NCBI RefSeq assembly: GCF_013426975.1
Contig: NZ_JACCPY010000003.1
Span: forward strand, 124,001 to 188,000
Length of the DNA stretch: 64,000 nucleotides
Reading direction: 5' to 3'
From: Sphaerotilus sulfidivorans
GTDB lineage: Bacteria; Pseudomonadota; Gammaproteobacteria; Burkholderiales; Burkholderiaceae_C
The translations under genes were made by a program, and so were the position numbers. Of the stretch, positions 26,740-35,607 are shown in pieces; the first letter of the stretch is position 1, and each line of letters begins with the position of its first letter. Under the pieces are notes generated by a model. It worked only from the letters and a program-made list of their open reading frames with translations, made no database searches and had not been told where the DNA came from.

Positions 26740-27595
26740 GCCTTCGCCGCGCCTGCGCCTGCTGGGCGTCGACTTCAGCAGCCGGCCCGACCGGCGCAAG
26801 CCGATCGTCGTGGCCGAGGGCCACCGGTGCGATGCGTCGGGCCGGCTGCGTCTGGACCGGCTGCGCGAGCTGTCCGATCCGGCCGACTTCTCCTGCCTGC
26901 TGACCGAGCCCGGCCCCTGGCTGGGCGCCTTCGACCTGCCCTTCGGCCTGCCGCGCGAACTGGTCGAGACGCTGGGCTGGCCAAGCGGCAGCTGGGCGGC
27001 GCTGATCGACCATTACCGGCGCCTGTCACGCCAGGAGATCCGCGCCGCCTTTGCCGCCTTCTGCGCCGCCCGGCCGGCGGGCGCGAAGTTCGCGCACCGG
27101 GCCTGCGACCGGCCGGCCGGCGCCTCGCCGTCGATGAAATGGGTCAACCCGCCGGTGGCCTTCATGCTGCATGCGGGCGCGCCGGCCCTGCTCGATGCCG
27201 GCTGCCATCTGCCCGGCCTGCATGAGGGCGACCGCAGCCGCATCGCGCTGGAGGGCTATCCCGGGCGCAGCGCCCGCGCGGTGCTGGGCCGACGCAGCTA
27301 CAAGAGCGACGACCCGGCCCGCCAGGACGAGGGCCGGCGCCAGGCGCGCCAGACGCTGGTGCAGGCGCTGGAGCAGGACGAAGGCCTGCAGATCGATGCC
27401 GAGCAGCGCACCGCGCTGCTCGAGGACGCCCGTGGCGACCGGCTGGATGCGGTGCTGTGCCTGCTGCAGGCCGCGCAGGCCAGCCAGGCGCCCGGCTTCG
27501 GCCTGCCGGCGGCGGTCGATCCGCTCGAGGGCTGGATCACCGGCGTGGCCACGACCGGCCCCGACCTTCAGACCGCCAGGCCCGAGGCCGCGTGA
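26726..27595 (+). CDS. DUF429 family protein
   Basis: 289 residues from a GTG start. The N-terminal LLGVDFSSRPDRRKPIVVAEG and AFDLPFGLPRELV, the middle EGYPGRSARAVLGRRSYKSDD and the C-terminal DRLDAVLCLLQAA are typical of DUF429, an RNase H-like fold of unknown function. It overlaps the BLUF gene by 14 bases and its 3' end overlaps the convergent GGDEF-EAL gene by 28 bases. Confidence 0.82.
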   Translation: MPAAEPSPRLRLLGVDFSSRPDRRKPIVVAEGHRCDASGRLRLDRLRELSDPADFSCLLTEPGPWLGAFDLPFGLPRELVETLGWPSGSWAALIDHYRRLSRQEIRAAFAAFCAARPAGAKFAHRACDRPAGASPSMKWVNPPVAFMLHAGAPALLDAGCHLPGLHEGDRSRIALEGYPGRSARAVLGRRSYKSDDPARQDEGRRQARQTLVQALEQDEGLQIDAEQRTALLEDARGDRLDAVLCLLQAAQASQAPGFGLPAAVDPLEGWITGVATTGPDLQTARPEAA

Positions 27596-29619
27596 CGCGC
27601 CAGGAAGGGCTCGACCTGCTCGACCGGCAGCGGCGGCGCCACCAGATAGCCCTGCACCAGCGTGCAGCCCTCGGCACGCAGCGCCTCGAGCTCGTCGGGC
27701 GTCTCCACGCCCTCGGCCAGGGTGGCCATGCGCAGGCCGGTGGCCATGTCGATGATCGCGCGCACGATCACCCGGGCCTGAGGATCGCGGGTCAGCGCCT
27801 GGACGAAGCAGCGGTCGATCTTCAGCTTGTCGAAGGGGAAGCGGCGCAGATAGGCCATCGACGAGTAGCCGGTGCCGAAGTCGTCGAGCGCGATGCGCAC
27901 GCCCAGCCGGTTCAGGCCGTGCAGCTGCGCCAGCGTCGCCTCGGTCTCGTTGAGCAGCACCGACTCGGTGATCTCGACCTCCAGCCGCGCCGCCGGCAGG
28001 CCCGACTGGCGCAGCGCCCGCTCCACCAGCGCCGGCAGATCCTGGGTCATCACCTGCACCGCCGAGAGATTGACCGCCACCGACAGCGGCCGTGACCACT
28101 GCGCGGCGATGCGGCAGGACTGCAGCAGCACCCACTCGCCGATCTCGTTGATCAGGCCGGCATCCTCGGCCACCGCGATGAATTCGGCCGGCGAGACCTG
28201 GCCCAGATCGGGATGGCGCCAGCGCACCAGCGCCTCGAAGCCGACCACCCGGTCCCCGTCCAGATCGAGCTGCGGCTGGAACACCACCGAGAGCTGGCGC
28301 AGCGCGATGGCATTGCGCAGCGCCCGCTCGAGCTGCAGGCGACGGACCACGCCGGTGCTCATGTGGGGCGAGTAGAAGCTGGCACGCCCGCGCCCGCCGG
28401 CCTTCGAGGCATAGAGCGCCAGGTCGGCGTTCTTCAGCAGCTGATCGGGCAGGCGGCCGTCGGCCGGCGCCAGCGCGATGCCCACGCTCACGCCCATCGG
28501 CACCGTGAGCCCGTCGATGTCGACCGGCTGGCACAGCGCGGCCAGCACCCGCGCGGCGAAGCCGGCCGCCTCCTCGGGCGAGCGCACATCGCGCAGCACC
28601 ACCGCGAACTCGTCGCCGCCGAGCCGCGCCACCGGGTCGCCCGCGCGGGCCAGGGCGCGCAGGCGCTCGCCCACGCAGCTCAGCAGCCGGTCGCCGACAT
28701 CATGGCCCAGTGCATCGTTGACCATCTTGAAGCGGTCCAGGTCCAGGCACAGCACCGCAAACCCGCGGGCATCGACCGCCGCCAGCGCCTCGTCGAGCAG
28801 CAGCCGGAAATGGTGCCGATTGCTCAGCCCGGTGACCGCATCGACATGCGCCAGCGTGAACAGGCGCTGCTGCTGCTTCTTCAGCATCGCCTCGCGCACC
28901 TCCAGCTCCTCGAGCAGGCGGTTGAAGCCGGCGTAGAGCTGACCGACCTCGTCGTCACGGTCGGTGCTGACCCGGGTGGCGTAGGCATGGGTGTGGGAGA
29001 CGGTGCGCATCACGTCGGCCAGGGCCACGATCGGCCGCACCACACCGTCCTGGCCGGCGATCGCCGCGGCCGCGGCCAGCCCGCCGATCAGCGTCGCGCC
29101 CAGCAGCACCAGCAGCGCGCGCAACGCGGTGGCGCTGAAGGTCGGCGTCGCATCGATGCACAGCAGCAGCCGGCCCAGCGGCGCGCCGTCGAGCTCGATC
29201 GACGCCACCGCATGGGCACGAGCCGCGTCGGTGATGCCCGCCTGCAGCGCCAGCATGTGGGCGGCGTCCGGCATCTGCTCGCCCGGCGCCAGGTAGTGCG
29301 CGACCACGATGCCGCGCGCATCGCCCAGCACCGCCCAGCGCACCTCGGCCACCTGGCCGAGCGCCTCGAGCACCCGCTGCGCGGCGGCCGCGTCGGCAAA
29401 GGCCAGCGCCGCACGGGTGTTCTGCGCCAGCACCTGGGCCAGCGCCTGGCCGCGCTCCTCGACCCGCTGGCGCGAAGTCTGGTACTCCATCACCGTGACG
29501 ACCACGAACAGCAGCAGCGAGGCCAGCAGCGTCGAGCCGACCACCAGCAGGCCGAGCTTGCTGCGCAGCGGCAGCAGCGCGAAGCGGCGGCGGATGCGGA
29601 ACGGCAGCGTGCCGATCAT
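27568..29619 (-). CDS. Membrane GGDEF-EAL c-di-GMP protein with CHASE8-like sensor and HAMP
   Basis: 683 residues. The N-terminal helix (SKLGLLVVGSTLLASLLLFVVV) is followed by a periplasmic domain of about 120 residues resembling the YfiN-type CHASE8 sensor (TRAALAFADAAAAQRVLEAL), then a second helix and a HAMP segment (DRDDEVGQLYAGFNRLLEEL). GGDEF is at 334-338 with an intact RxxD inhibitory site (RAGD). EAL is at 462-464 with EITES, DDFGTGYSS, KIDRCF and EGVET all present. The gene overlaps the yfiR-like gene by 4 bases. By analogy to YfiN, the periplasmic YfiR-like protein probably inhibits it. YfiN itself has only GGDEF activity, so the full EAL domain is a difference. Confidence 0.92.
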   Translation of the reverse strand: MIGTLPFRIRRRFALLPLRSKLGLLVVGSTLLASLLLFVVVTVMEYQTSRQRVEERGQALAQVLAQNTRAALAFADAAAAQRVLEALGQVAEVRWAVLGDARGIVVAHYLAPGEQMPDAAHMLALQAGITDAARAHAVASIELDGAPLGRLLLCIDATPTFSATALRALLVLLGATLIGGLAAAAAIAGQDGVVRPIVALADVMRTVSHTHAYATRVSTDRDDEVGQLYAGFNRLLEELEVREAMLKKQQQRLFTLAHVDAVTGLSNRHHFRLLLDEALAAVDARGFAVLCLDLDRFKMVNDALGHDVGDRLLSCVGERLRALARAGDPVARLGGDEFAVVLRDVRSPEEAAGFAARVLAALCQPVDIDGLTVPMGVSVGIALAPADGRLPDQLLKNADLALYASKAGGRGRASFYSPHMSTGVVRRLQLERALRNAIALRQLSVVFQPQLDLDGDRVVGFEALVRWRHPDLGQVSPAEFIAVAEDAGLINEIGEWVLLQSCRIAAQWSRPLSVAVNLSAVQVMTQDLPALVERALRQSGLPAARLEVEITESVLLNETEATLAQLHGLNRLGVRIALDDFGTGYSSMAYLRRFPFDKLKIDRCFVQALTRDPQARVIVRAIIDMATGLRMATLAEGVETPDELEALRAEGCTLVQGYLVAPPLPVEQVEPFLARHAASGLAV

Positions 29620-30167
29620 GGCGCGCCCTCGCGCCGCAGCGGCGCCTCGATCACGCCGACCGCCAGCGACAGCAGATCGGAGGACAGCTTCAGCCCCGCC
29701 TGGCTGGCCGCACCCAGATGGATCTCGAAGCGCAGCCGGCCGCCGTGGCGCAGCAGCCCGATCATGCCGCCGCGCTGCACGAAGCCGGGCTGGTCGCTGA
29801 CGGTCAGCACCGGCTGGCCGGTCAGCGCCACCAGCGCCAGACCGGGCTCGGAGACGAACAGCAGATGGCAGCCGCGCGCCTCCTCGGCCCGCTGGATCTG
29901 GCGCCACTGCACGCTCGCGCCCTGCAGCGGCCGGCCCTGCAGCGCACGCAGCGCCTGCTCCAGATCCTCGCGCTGACCGTACTGGCACAGCTGCATCACG
30001 CCCTGGCGCTGGGGCAAGACGGCCGCAGGCCACTGGGTGAAGCGCGCGAAATTGGCGACGAAGGCCGCCTGCACCATCGCCTCGTCCGAGCCGGCCTGTG
30101 CGCTGCGCAGCGGCGCCAGCACCGCGACGGCCAGCGCGGTCACGAGCGGGAACAGGACAGCTCTCAT
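29616..30167 (-). CDS. YfiR-like (DUF4154) periplasmic protein
   Basis: 183 residues with a signal peptide (FPLVTALAVAVLAPLRSAQAG). The mature start AMVQAAFVANFARFTQWP is the hallmark of YfiR/DUF4154, followed by LCQYGQ, GCHLLFVSE, PVLTVSDQPGFVQRGGMIG and FEIHLGAASQAGLKLSSDLL. In Pseudomonas YfiR holds the diguanylate cyclase YfiN off in the periplasm. Two cysteines remain in the mature part, one in LCQYG and one in RGCHL. The gene sits between a TonB receptor and a GGDEF-EAL gene on the same strand, so its partner is probably the downstream protein. Confidence 0.9.
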   Translation of the reverse strand: MRAVLFPLVTALAVAVLAPLRSAQAGSDEAMVQAAFVANFARFTQWPAAVLPQRQGVMQLCQYGQREDLEQALRALQGRPLQGASVQWRQIQRAEEARGCHLLFVSEPGLALVALTGQPVLTVSDQPGFVQRGGMIGLLRHGGRLRFEIHLGAASQAGLKLSSDLLSLAVGVIEAPLRREGAP

Positions 30168-30196
30168 CGCGGTGCGCGTGATGCAGCGGCCCCGGC

Positions 30197-32287
30197 TCAG
30201 AAGATCATCTCGGCGCGCAGGCCGACGCCCGGACGGCTGATGACGGCCTGCGAGTAACCCAGATCCGGATGGATTTCCACCGCTTTCGCGGTGCCCAGGT
30301 TCCAGGCCCGCAGGCTCAGCGTGACATCGCGGCTGACCGCCCATCGGGTGCTGAGGTCGAGCACGGTGCGCGCATCCACCCGGGTGCCGGTGCTGGCGCT
30401 GCCGCGTGCGGCGGTGTGACGCACCCAGACATCCAGGCCGAGATGCGGCGTGAGATCGATCGAGGTGCGCCAGGACAGCAGGCGCGCGGGCAGACGCTCG
30501 CGCAGCCGCGCGCTGTCGCCGGCAGCAGCCGGGAACTCCTCGCCACGGCTCCAGGCGCCGCTGAACTGCTGGCGCAGCGAGGGCAGCGGATGCCAGTCGA
30601 GCGACAGCTCCAGGCCGCTGACCCGGGCCCGGCCAGGCACCCGCCGCAGCGAGGCGTCGAGGTGCGGCTGCGGGAACATCGACAGCTCGGCCCCGGTCAG
30701 TCCGGCCGCGTTGAAGCTCAGCGGATCGTAGTCGTGGCGGAAAAGCACCGCATCGAGCGCAAGCTGCTCGCCCCAGCGGCGCCGTACCCCGAGCTGCAAG
30801 GCACGCACCGACTCCACCACCTGACCGCTGGCGCTGCTGGCCAGCACCCGCACCGGCAGCGGATTGCCCATCTGTCCGGGCGGAATCACCGCCACCGCCA
30901 CATTCGCATCGTTCTCGCCGCGCGAGGGCACCCGCACCGCACGCGACACCGAGGACCAGAGCGTCAGGTTCTCGTCGCTCGGCCGCCAGGACAGCGCCAG
31001 GCTCGGCTGCGTGCGGGTGCCGCCGAAGAAGGTGTGGTCGATGCGCAGTCCGCCCACCGCCACCAGCCGCCCGCTGTCGGAGGTCCAGCGATCCTGCGCG
31101 AACAGGCGCCAGTCGTTCATCTCGCGCCGCGCCGGCGTGAAGCTGCCATCGCCCAGGGATTCGTTGTGGTCGCGGTGATGTCGCAGCCCGCCGCCCCAGG
31201 TGAGCTGGTGGCCGGAGCCCTCGGGCCGCCAGGACTGCTCGACCTCCAGGTCGGCGGTGCGGCTGCGCATCTGCACGAAGCCGGCCTCGCCGCCCTGCTC
31301 GGCCATCAGCAGCCCGGTCAGCTTCAGCGAGGAGCCGCCGTTCAGCCGGTGCTCCAGCGCACCGCTCAGGTAGGCGCGGTCATAGTCCTGATGGGTCGGG
31401 ACCTCCTGCCGGTAGGGCGGACGCACGATCTGGCGCAGCCGGGTGTCCTCGACCCGGGACTGCTCGACCTGGGCCTGCAGGTCCAGCCGGGTGCGCGCAT
31501 CGATGCGGCGCTCCAGGCGCAGCCCGGCGGTGGCGGCGCGGGTGGCGTCATGCGCCTGGCCGCCCGCCTGAGCCTCGGAGGCGGACTGGCGCTCGACCTG
31601 CGCATGGGCACGCCATCCGCCGGCATCGTCGTCGAGCCTCTGGCCGGCACGCAGGCCCAGCCGCAGCGAGCCGTCATCGACCGCCTCGATCCGGGCGGCA
31701 CGCCCGCCGCCGTCCGCCGGCCGGGTGATGATGTTGATCACGCCGTTGACCGCATTGGCCCCCCAGACCGCACCGGCCGGGCCGCGAATGATCTCGATGC
31801 GCTCGATCTCGCCCAGCGGCACCTGATGCGTCTCCCACAGCACGCCGGAGAACAAGGGCGAATAGATGCTGCGCCCGTCGACCAGCACCTGCAGCTTGTT
31901 CGAGAAGCGGCCGGTGTCGCCCCGCACCCCGACCGCCCAGCGCCCGGCCGACAGGCGCGCCACATCCACGCCGGGCGCCAGCCGCAGGATTTCCGGCAGC
32001 GAGCGCACCCCGGTGCGGGCGATGTCGTCGCGGGTGATGACAAAGACCGGTGCGGCCACATCGGCCAGGCGCTCGGCCTCGCGCCCGGCGCTGACCACCT
32101 CGACACGCATCAGGTCCTCGAGCGAGAGCTCGGCCAGCGCCTTGACTCCGGTGCCGGACTGCGCACCCGCCTGCAGCGGCAGACCGCCCCCCAGCAGCAG
32201 CGCCAGCATCGCCAGCGGCAGCCGGGGCCTCGGCAGCGACCGGGCAGCAGGGCGCAGGCAGAGTCGGTCTTGGAGAGCAGGCTTCAT
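30197..32287 (-). CDS. TonB-dependent outer-membrane receptor in a YfiR/c-di-GMP operon
   Basis: 696 residues with signal peptide, plug domain and 22-strand-type barrel. The TonB-box region is LEDLMRVEVVSAGREAERL. The plug has VFVITRDDIARTGVRSLPEILRLAPGVDV, then VLVDGRSIYSPLFSGVLW and ERIEIIRGPAGAVWGANAVNGVINIIT. The end of the barrel is the usual aromatic terminus (GLRAEMIF). The LSLEDLM... start and this operon are typical of receptors that pair with YfiR and GGDEF proteins, possibly transducing signals rather than only importing. The ligand is unknown. The downstream yfiR-like gene begins 29 bases after the stop. Confidence 0.92.
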   Translation of the reverse strand: MKPALQDRLCLRPAARSLPRPRLPLAMLALLLGGGLPLQAGAQSGTGVKALAELSLEDLMRVEVVSAGREAERLADVAAPVFVITRDDIARTGVRSLPEILRLAPGVDVARLSAGRWAVGVRGDTGRFSNKLQVLVDGRSIYSPLFSGVLWETHQVPLGEIERIEIIRGPAGAVWGANAVNGVINIITRPADGGGRAARIEAVDDGSLRLGLRAGQRLDDDAGGWRAHAQVERQSASEAQAGGQAHDATRAATAGLRLERRIDARTRLDLQAQVEQSRVEDTRLRQIVRPPYRQEVPTHQDYDRAYLSGALEHRLNGGSSLKLTGLLMAEQGGEAGFVQMRSRTADLEVEQSWRPEGSGHQLTWGGGLRHHRDHNESLGDGSFTPARREMNDWRLFAQDRWTSDSGRLVAVGGLRIDHTFFGGTRTQPSLALSWRPSDENLTLWSSVSRAVRVPSRGENDANVAVAVIPPGQMGNPLPVRVLASSASGQVVESVRALQLGVRRRWGEQLALDAVLFRHDYDPLSFNAAGLTGAELSMFPQPHLDASLRRVPGRARVSGLELSLDWHPLPSLRQQFSGAWSRGEEFPAAAGDSARLRERLPARLLSWRTSIDLTPHLGLDVWVRHTAARGSASTGTRVDARTVLDLSTRWAVSRDVTLSLRAWNLGTAKAVEIHPDLGYSQAVISRPGVGLRAEMIF

Positions 32288-32367
32288 GGTGGCAAGAGCG
32301 CAGGGCAGCGTCCGGTGCAGGCAGTGCTGTCGATATCGGAGACCCTCCGGTGGTCTTGACCCTTCCG

Positions 32368-32415
32368 CCCGTGAACACGCCCGTGAACACGCCCATGAAC
32401 ACGCCCATGAACACG
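32368..32415. repeat. Tandem 12-base repeat, four copies
   Basis: Four head-to-tail units of CCCRTGAACACG (two with GTG, two with ATG) in the intergenic region between two divergent TonB receptor genes. On the minus strand the repeat would code a GVF-M/T periodic peptide, but no gene is supported there. Confidence 0.85.
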
Positions 32416-32546
32416 ACTGTCACTTTCTGGCGCACCCGCGCGGCACAGATCGGAGGCGACGACACGGCACCGGGTAAATGCCGACTGGCCGCGCGGGTCA
32501 CGGATCCGGACCATGCCCTGGATTCCAGAATGACCTGTCCCGCCTC

Positions 32547-34736
32547 ATGATCCGCCCGAGCCCCCTTCGCCGCCTCGCCTCGCCGGCGCGGCTGTCCCCG
32601 CTGATGCTGGCCCTGCTGGGCGCCCTGCCCTGCACGGTCGCCGCCCAGCCGGCCGCCACCGTCCCGACCACGGCCGCCGCCGACCTGGAGCCGGTGGTCG
32701 TCACCGGCACGACCCGCGAGCGCCGCCTCGCCGAGCTGCCCTATGCGATCAGCGCGGTCGGCGAAGGCGCGCTGCGCGACAGCGGCCCGATGATCAACCT
32801 GTCGGAGTCGATGGCGCGCGTGCCCGGCCTGGTGGTGGCCAATCGCCACAACCACGCCCAGGATCTGCAGATCAGCAGCCGCGGCTTCGGCGCCCGTGCC
32901 GGCTTCGGCGTGCGCGGCCTGCGCCTGTATGCCGACGGCATTCCGGCCACCATGCCCGACGGCCAGGGCCAGGTGGCGCATTTCGACCTCGCCGGCGCCG
33001 AGCGCGTCGAGGTGCTGCGCGGGCCGTTCTCGGCGCTGTACGGCAATGCCTCCGGCGGCGTGATCGCGCTGTTCTCCAAGCCGGTGCGCGAGCGCCAGCT
33101 CGAGATCGGGCTGGATGCCGGCAGCGCCGGCCTGCGCCAGGGCCGGGTCGGCTTCGCCGCGCCGCTGGGCGAGGGTCTGGACCTGTCAGGCAACCTCTCG
33201 GACATGTCGATCGACGGTTTCCGGCCGCAGAGCGGCGCCGAGCGCCGTCTGGCCAACCTGCGGCTGAACTGGAAGGGCGAGCGCGACCGCATCACCCTGG
33301 CCCTCAGCGACCAGAACCAGACCGCCGATGATCCGCTCGGCCTGACCCGCGCCCAGTTCGAGGCCGATCCGGACCAGACCGCCGCGGTGGCCACCCAGTA
33401 CGACACCCGCAAGACCATCCGCCAGACCCAGGCCGGCGCGAGCTGGACCCGCCAGTTCGACGCGGCCGGCGCGCTCTCGAGCACCCGGGTGTCGGCCTAT
33501 GCCGGCTCGCGCGGGGTCAGCCAGTTCCTGGCGATCGCGCCGGCCACCCAGGCCAATGCCCGCCACGGCGGCGGCCTGGTCGACTTCGACCGCCATTACG
33601 ACGGCCTCGATGCACGTGCGCTGTGGCACTGGGACCGGGTCGACCTGACCACCGGCCTGAGCCTGGAGCGCCAGAAGGACGATCGCCAGGGCCACGAGAA
33701 CTACACCGGCACCGGTGCCAGCCAGGTGCTGGGCGTGCAGGGCCGGCTGCGCCGCGACGAGACCAACCGCGCCGACACCCGCGAGGCCTATGCCCAGGCC
33801 GACTGGGCCCTGGCCGACGCCTGGCAGGCCAGCGCGGGCGTGCGCAGCGGCCGGGTGCGCATGCAGGTGGCGGACCGCTACCTGGCCAATGGCGACGATT
33901 CGGGCGAGCTGAGCTACCGCTACACCAATCCGGTGGCCGGCCTGCGCTGGCGGGCCAGCCCGGCCTGGACGCTGCATGCGGCCGCCGCGCTCGGCCATGA
34001 ATCGCCGACGCTGGGCGAGCTGGCCTACCGGCCCGACGGGGCCAGCGGCTTCAACACCGACCTGAAGGCGCAGACCAGCCGCCAGATCGAGCTGGGCGCC
34101 AAGTGGCGCGAGGGCGCGCTCTCGCTGGACGCCACCGTGTTCCACATCGCCACCGACGACGAGATCGGCGTGGCGACCAATGCGGGCGGCCGCTCCTCCT
34201 TCCGCAATGTCGGCGCCACCCGGCGCTGGGGCCTGGAGCTGGGCGGCGCCTGGCGGATGCAACCGGGCCTGCGCGCGCAGATGGCGCTGTCGCTGCTGCA
34301 TGCGTCCTACCAGAACGGCTTTCGCACCTGCACCGGCGTGCCCTGCACGCTGAGTTCGGCCACCAACACCGCTGCCGTTGCGGCCGGCAATCGCATCGCC
34401 GGCACCCAGCCGGCCTCGGGCTTCGTCGAGCTGGCCGGCGTCGCGCCCTGGAGCGTCGACGGCGAGTGGGGCCTGGAGGCGCTGGCACGCGGCCGCACCG
34501 CGGTGAACGACCTCAACAGCGACTTCGCCGCCGGACATGCGCTGTTCAGCCTGCGCTACCGCCACCGCTGGACGCTGGATGCCGAGGGTGCGCTGGAGCT
34601 GCTGGCGCGCATCGACAACCTGGCCGACCGCCGCGTCGTCGGCAGCGTGATCGTCAACGACGCCAACGGCCGCCACTTCGAGCCGGCGGCCGGGCGCAGC
34701 GCGCTGGTGTCGCTGCGCTATTCGCGCCGGTTCTGA
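32547..34736 (+). CDS. TonB-dependent outer-membrane receptor, first gene of a quinoprotein relay operon
   Basis: 729 residues. A signal peptide (LMLALLGALPCTVAAQP) precedes a TonB-box-like DLEPVVVTGTTRERRLAELP, a plug (LQISSRGFGARAGFGVRGLRL, DGQGQVAHFDLAGAERVEVLRGP, LYGNASGGVIALFSKP) and a barrel ending in SLRYSRRF. It resembles the siderophore/cofactor receptor group. The SoxYZ-like gene follows 39 bases later, then the metallo-beta-lactamase gene, so it probably belongs with alcohol oxidation by PQQ enzymes. Uptake of PQQ or of a lanthanide chelate would fit, but the sequence does not prove either. Confidence 0.9.
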   Translation: MIRPSPLRRLASPARLSPLMLALLGALPCTVAAQPAATVPTTAAADLEPVVVTGTTRERRLAELPYAISAVGEGALRDSGPMINLSESMARVPGLVVANRHNHAQDLQISSRGFGARAGFGVRGLRLYADGIPATMPDGQGQVAHFDLAGAERVEVLRGPFSALYGNASGGVIALFSKPVRERQLEIGLDAGSAGLRQGRVGFAAPLGEGLDLSGNLSDMSIDGFRPQSGAERRLANLRLNWKGERDRITLALSDQNQTADDPLGLTRAQFEADPDQTAAVATQYDTRKTIRQTQAGASWTRQFDAAGALSSTRVSAYAGSRGVSQFLAIAPATQANARHGGGLVDFDRHYDGLDARALWHWDRVDLTTGLSLERQKDDRQGHENYTGTGASQVLGVQGRLRRDETNRADTREAYAQADWALADAWQASAGVRSGRVRMQVADRYLANGDDSGELSYRYTNPVAGLRWRASPAWTLHAAAALGHESPTLGELAYRPDGASGFNTDLKAQTSRQIELGAKWREGALSLDATVFHIATDDEIGVATNAGGRSSFRNVGATRRWGLELGGAWRMQPGLRAQMALSLLHASYQNGFRTCTGVPCTLSSATNTAAVAAGNRIAGTQPASGFVELAGVAPWSVDGEWGLEALARGRTAVNDLNSDFAAGHALFSLRYRHRWTLDAEGALELLARIDNLADRRVVGSVIVNDANGRHFEPAAGRSALVSLRYSRRF

Positions 34737-34775
34737 GGCGCCTCGCCACCTCGTCAGCCGCAACGGAGATCCTCG

Positions 34776-35597
34776 ATGTTCCTCTCCTCGCGTCATCCTG
34801 TGCTCGCCTCGGCGGTGCTGGCCATCGCGCTGGCGGCGCTGTCGGCGGTGGCCGGCACCACCGTGGCCGACCTGTTCGAGGGCGATCCCTACCAGTCGCA
34901 TCCCTGGCCGGACATGCGCCGCGAGTTCCTTGGCCGCGATGCGCGCACCGTCTTCGACGAGCGGGTGCAGGTCAAGGGCCCGGCCTTCGCCGAGGATCCG
35001 ATGAACGTGCCGATCACCGTGTCGGTGCGCGACCTGCCCGGCATCGAGCGCATCGTCGTGCTGGTCGACCGCAACCCGATCCGCAAGGTGCTCGAGTACC
35101 AGCCGGTCAGCGCGCTGCCCAGCGTGTCCTTCCGCTTCAAGCTCGAGCAGGCCAGCCCGGTGCGCGCCGCGGTGCGCACCGCCGACGGCGTCTGGCACAT
35201 CGGCGGCACCTGGGTCGACTCGGCCGGCGGCGGCTGCACCGTACCCGGCAGCACCCGCAAGGACGGCAGCTGGTCGCAGACGCTCGGCCTGGTCAGCGGC
35301 CGGGTCTTCGAGGCCACGCCGGTGCCCGGCACCGAGGAGATCGCCACCGGCAGCCGGCTGCGGCTGAAGATCATGCACCCGATGGACACCGGCCTGGTCG
35401 GCGGCATTCCGGCCTTCTATGTCAACCGGCTGAGCGTGCGCGACAGCGGCGACCGCGAACTGCTGCGCCTGCAGACCTACGAGCCGGTCAGCGAGAACCC
35501 GGTGTTCTCGTTCGACTTTCCCTCGAAGCCGGCCGGCACGCTGCGCATCGTCGGCACCGACAACAACGGCAACCGCATCGATGCGCGGCTGGAGTGA
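34776..35597 (+). CDS. Quinoprotein dehydrogenase-associated SoxYZ-like carrier
   Basis: 273 residues with signal peptide (ASAVLAIALAALSAVAG). The N-terminal half is SoxY-like and contains the single Cys in AGGGCTVPGS; the C-terminal half is SoxZ-like (RLRLKIMHPMDTGLVGGIPAFYVNRLSV, FSFDFPSKPAGTLRIVGTDNNGN). This SoxY-SoxZ fusion occurs with PQQ-dependent alcohol dehydrogenases (the quinoprotein relay group). A PQQ dehydrogenase of the right family is encoded 11 kb downstream. The exact reaction of the relay is not known. Confidence 0.88.
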   Translation: MFLSSRHPVLASAVLAIALAALSAVAGTTVADLFEGDPYQSHPWPDMRREFLGRDARTVFDERVQVKGPAFAEDPMNVPITVSVRDLPGIERIVVLVDRNPIRKVLEYQPVSALPSVSFRFKLEQASPVRAAVRTADGVWHIGGTWVDSAGGGCTVPGSTRKDGSWSQTLGLVSGRVFEATPVPGTEEIATGSRLRLKIMHPMDTGLVGGIPAFYVNRLSVRDSGDRELLRLQTYEPVSENPVFSFDFPSKPAGTLRIVGTDNNGNRIDARLE

Positions 35598-35607
35598 GGA
35601 GAGCGCG

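Noticed and set aside
32368-32415. CRISPR array
   Set aside because: Units are 12 bases, adjacent without spacers, and no cas gene is present.
32288-32546. Cobalamin or other riboswitch before the TonB receptor genes
   Set aside because: No B12-box-like conserved core or clear expression platform could be found; only the tandem repeat is seen.
31674-32981. Minus-strand open frame running across the tandem repeat and both TonB receptor starts
   Set aside because: It covers the start of two well-supported genes, and the repeat translates to a low-complexity peptide. No ribosome site or family resemblance.
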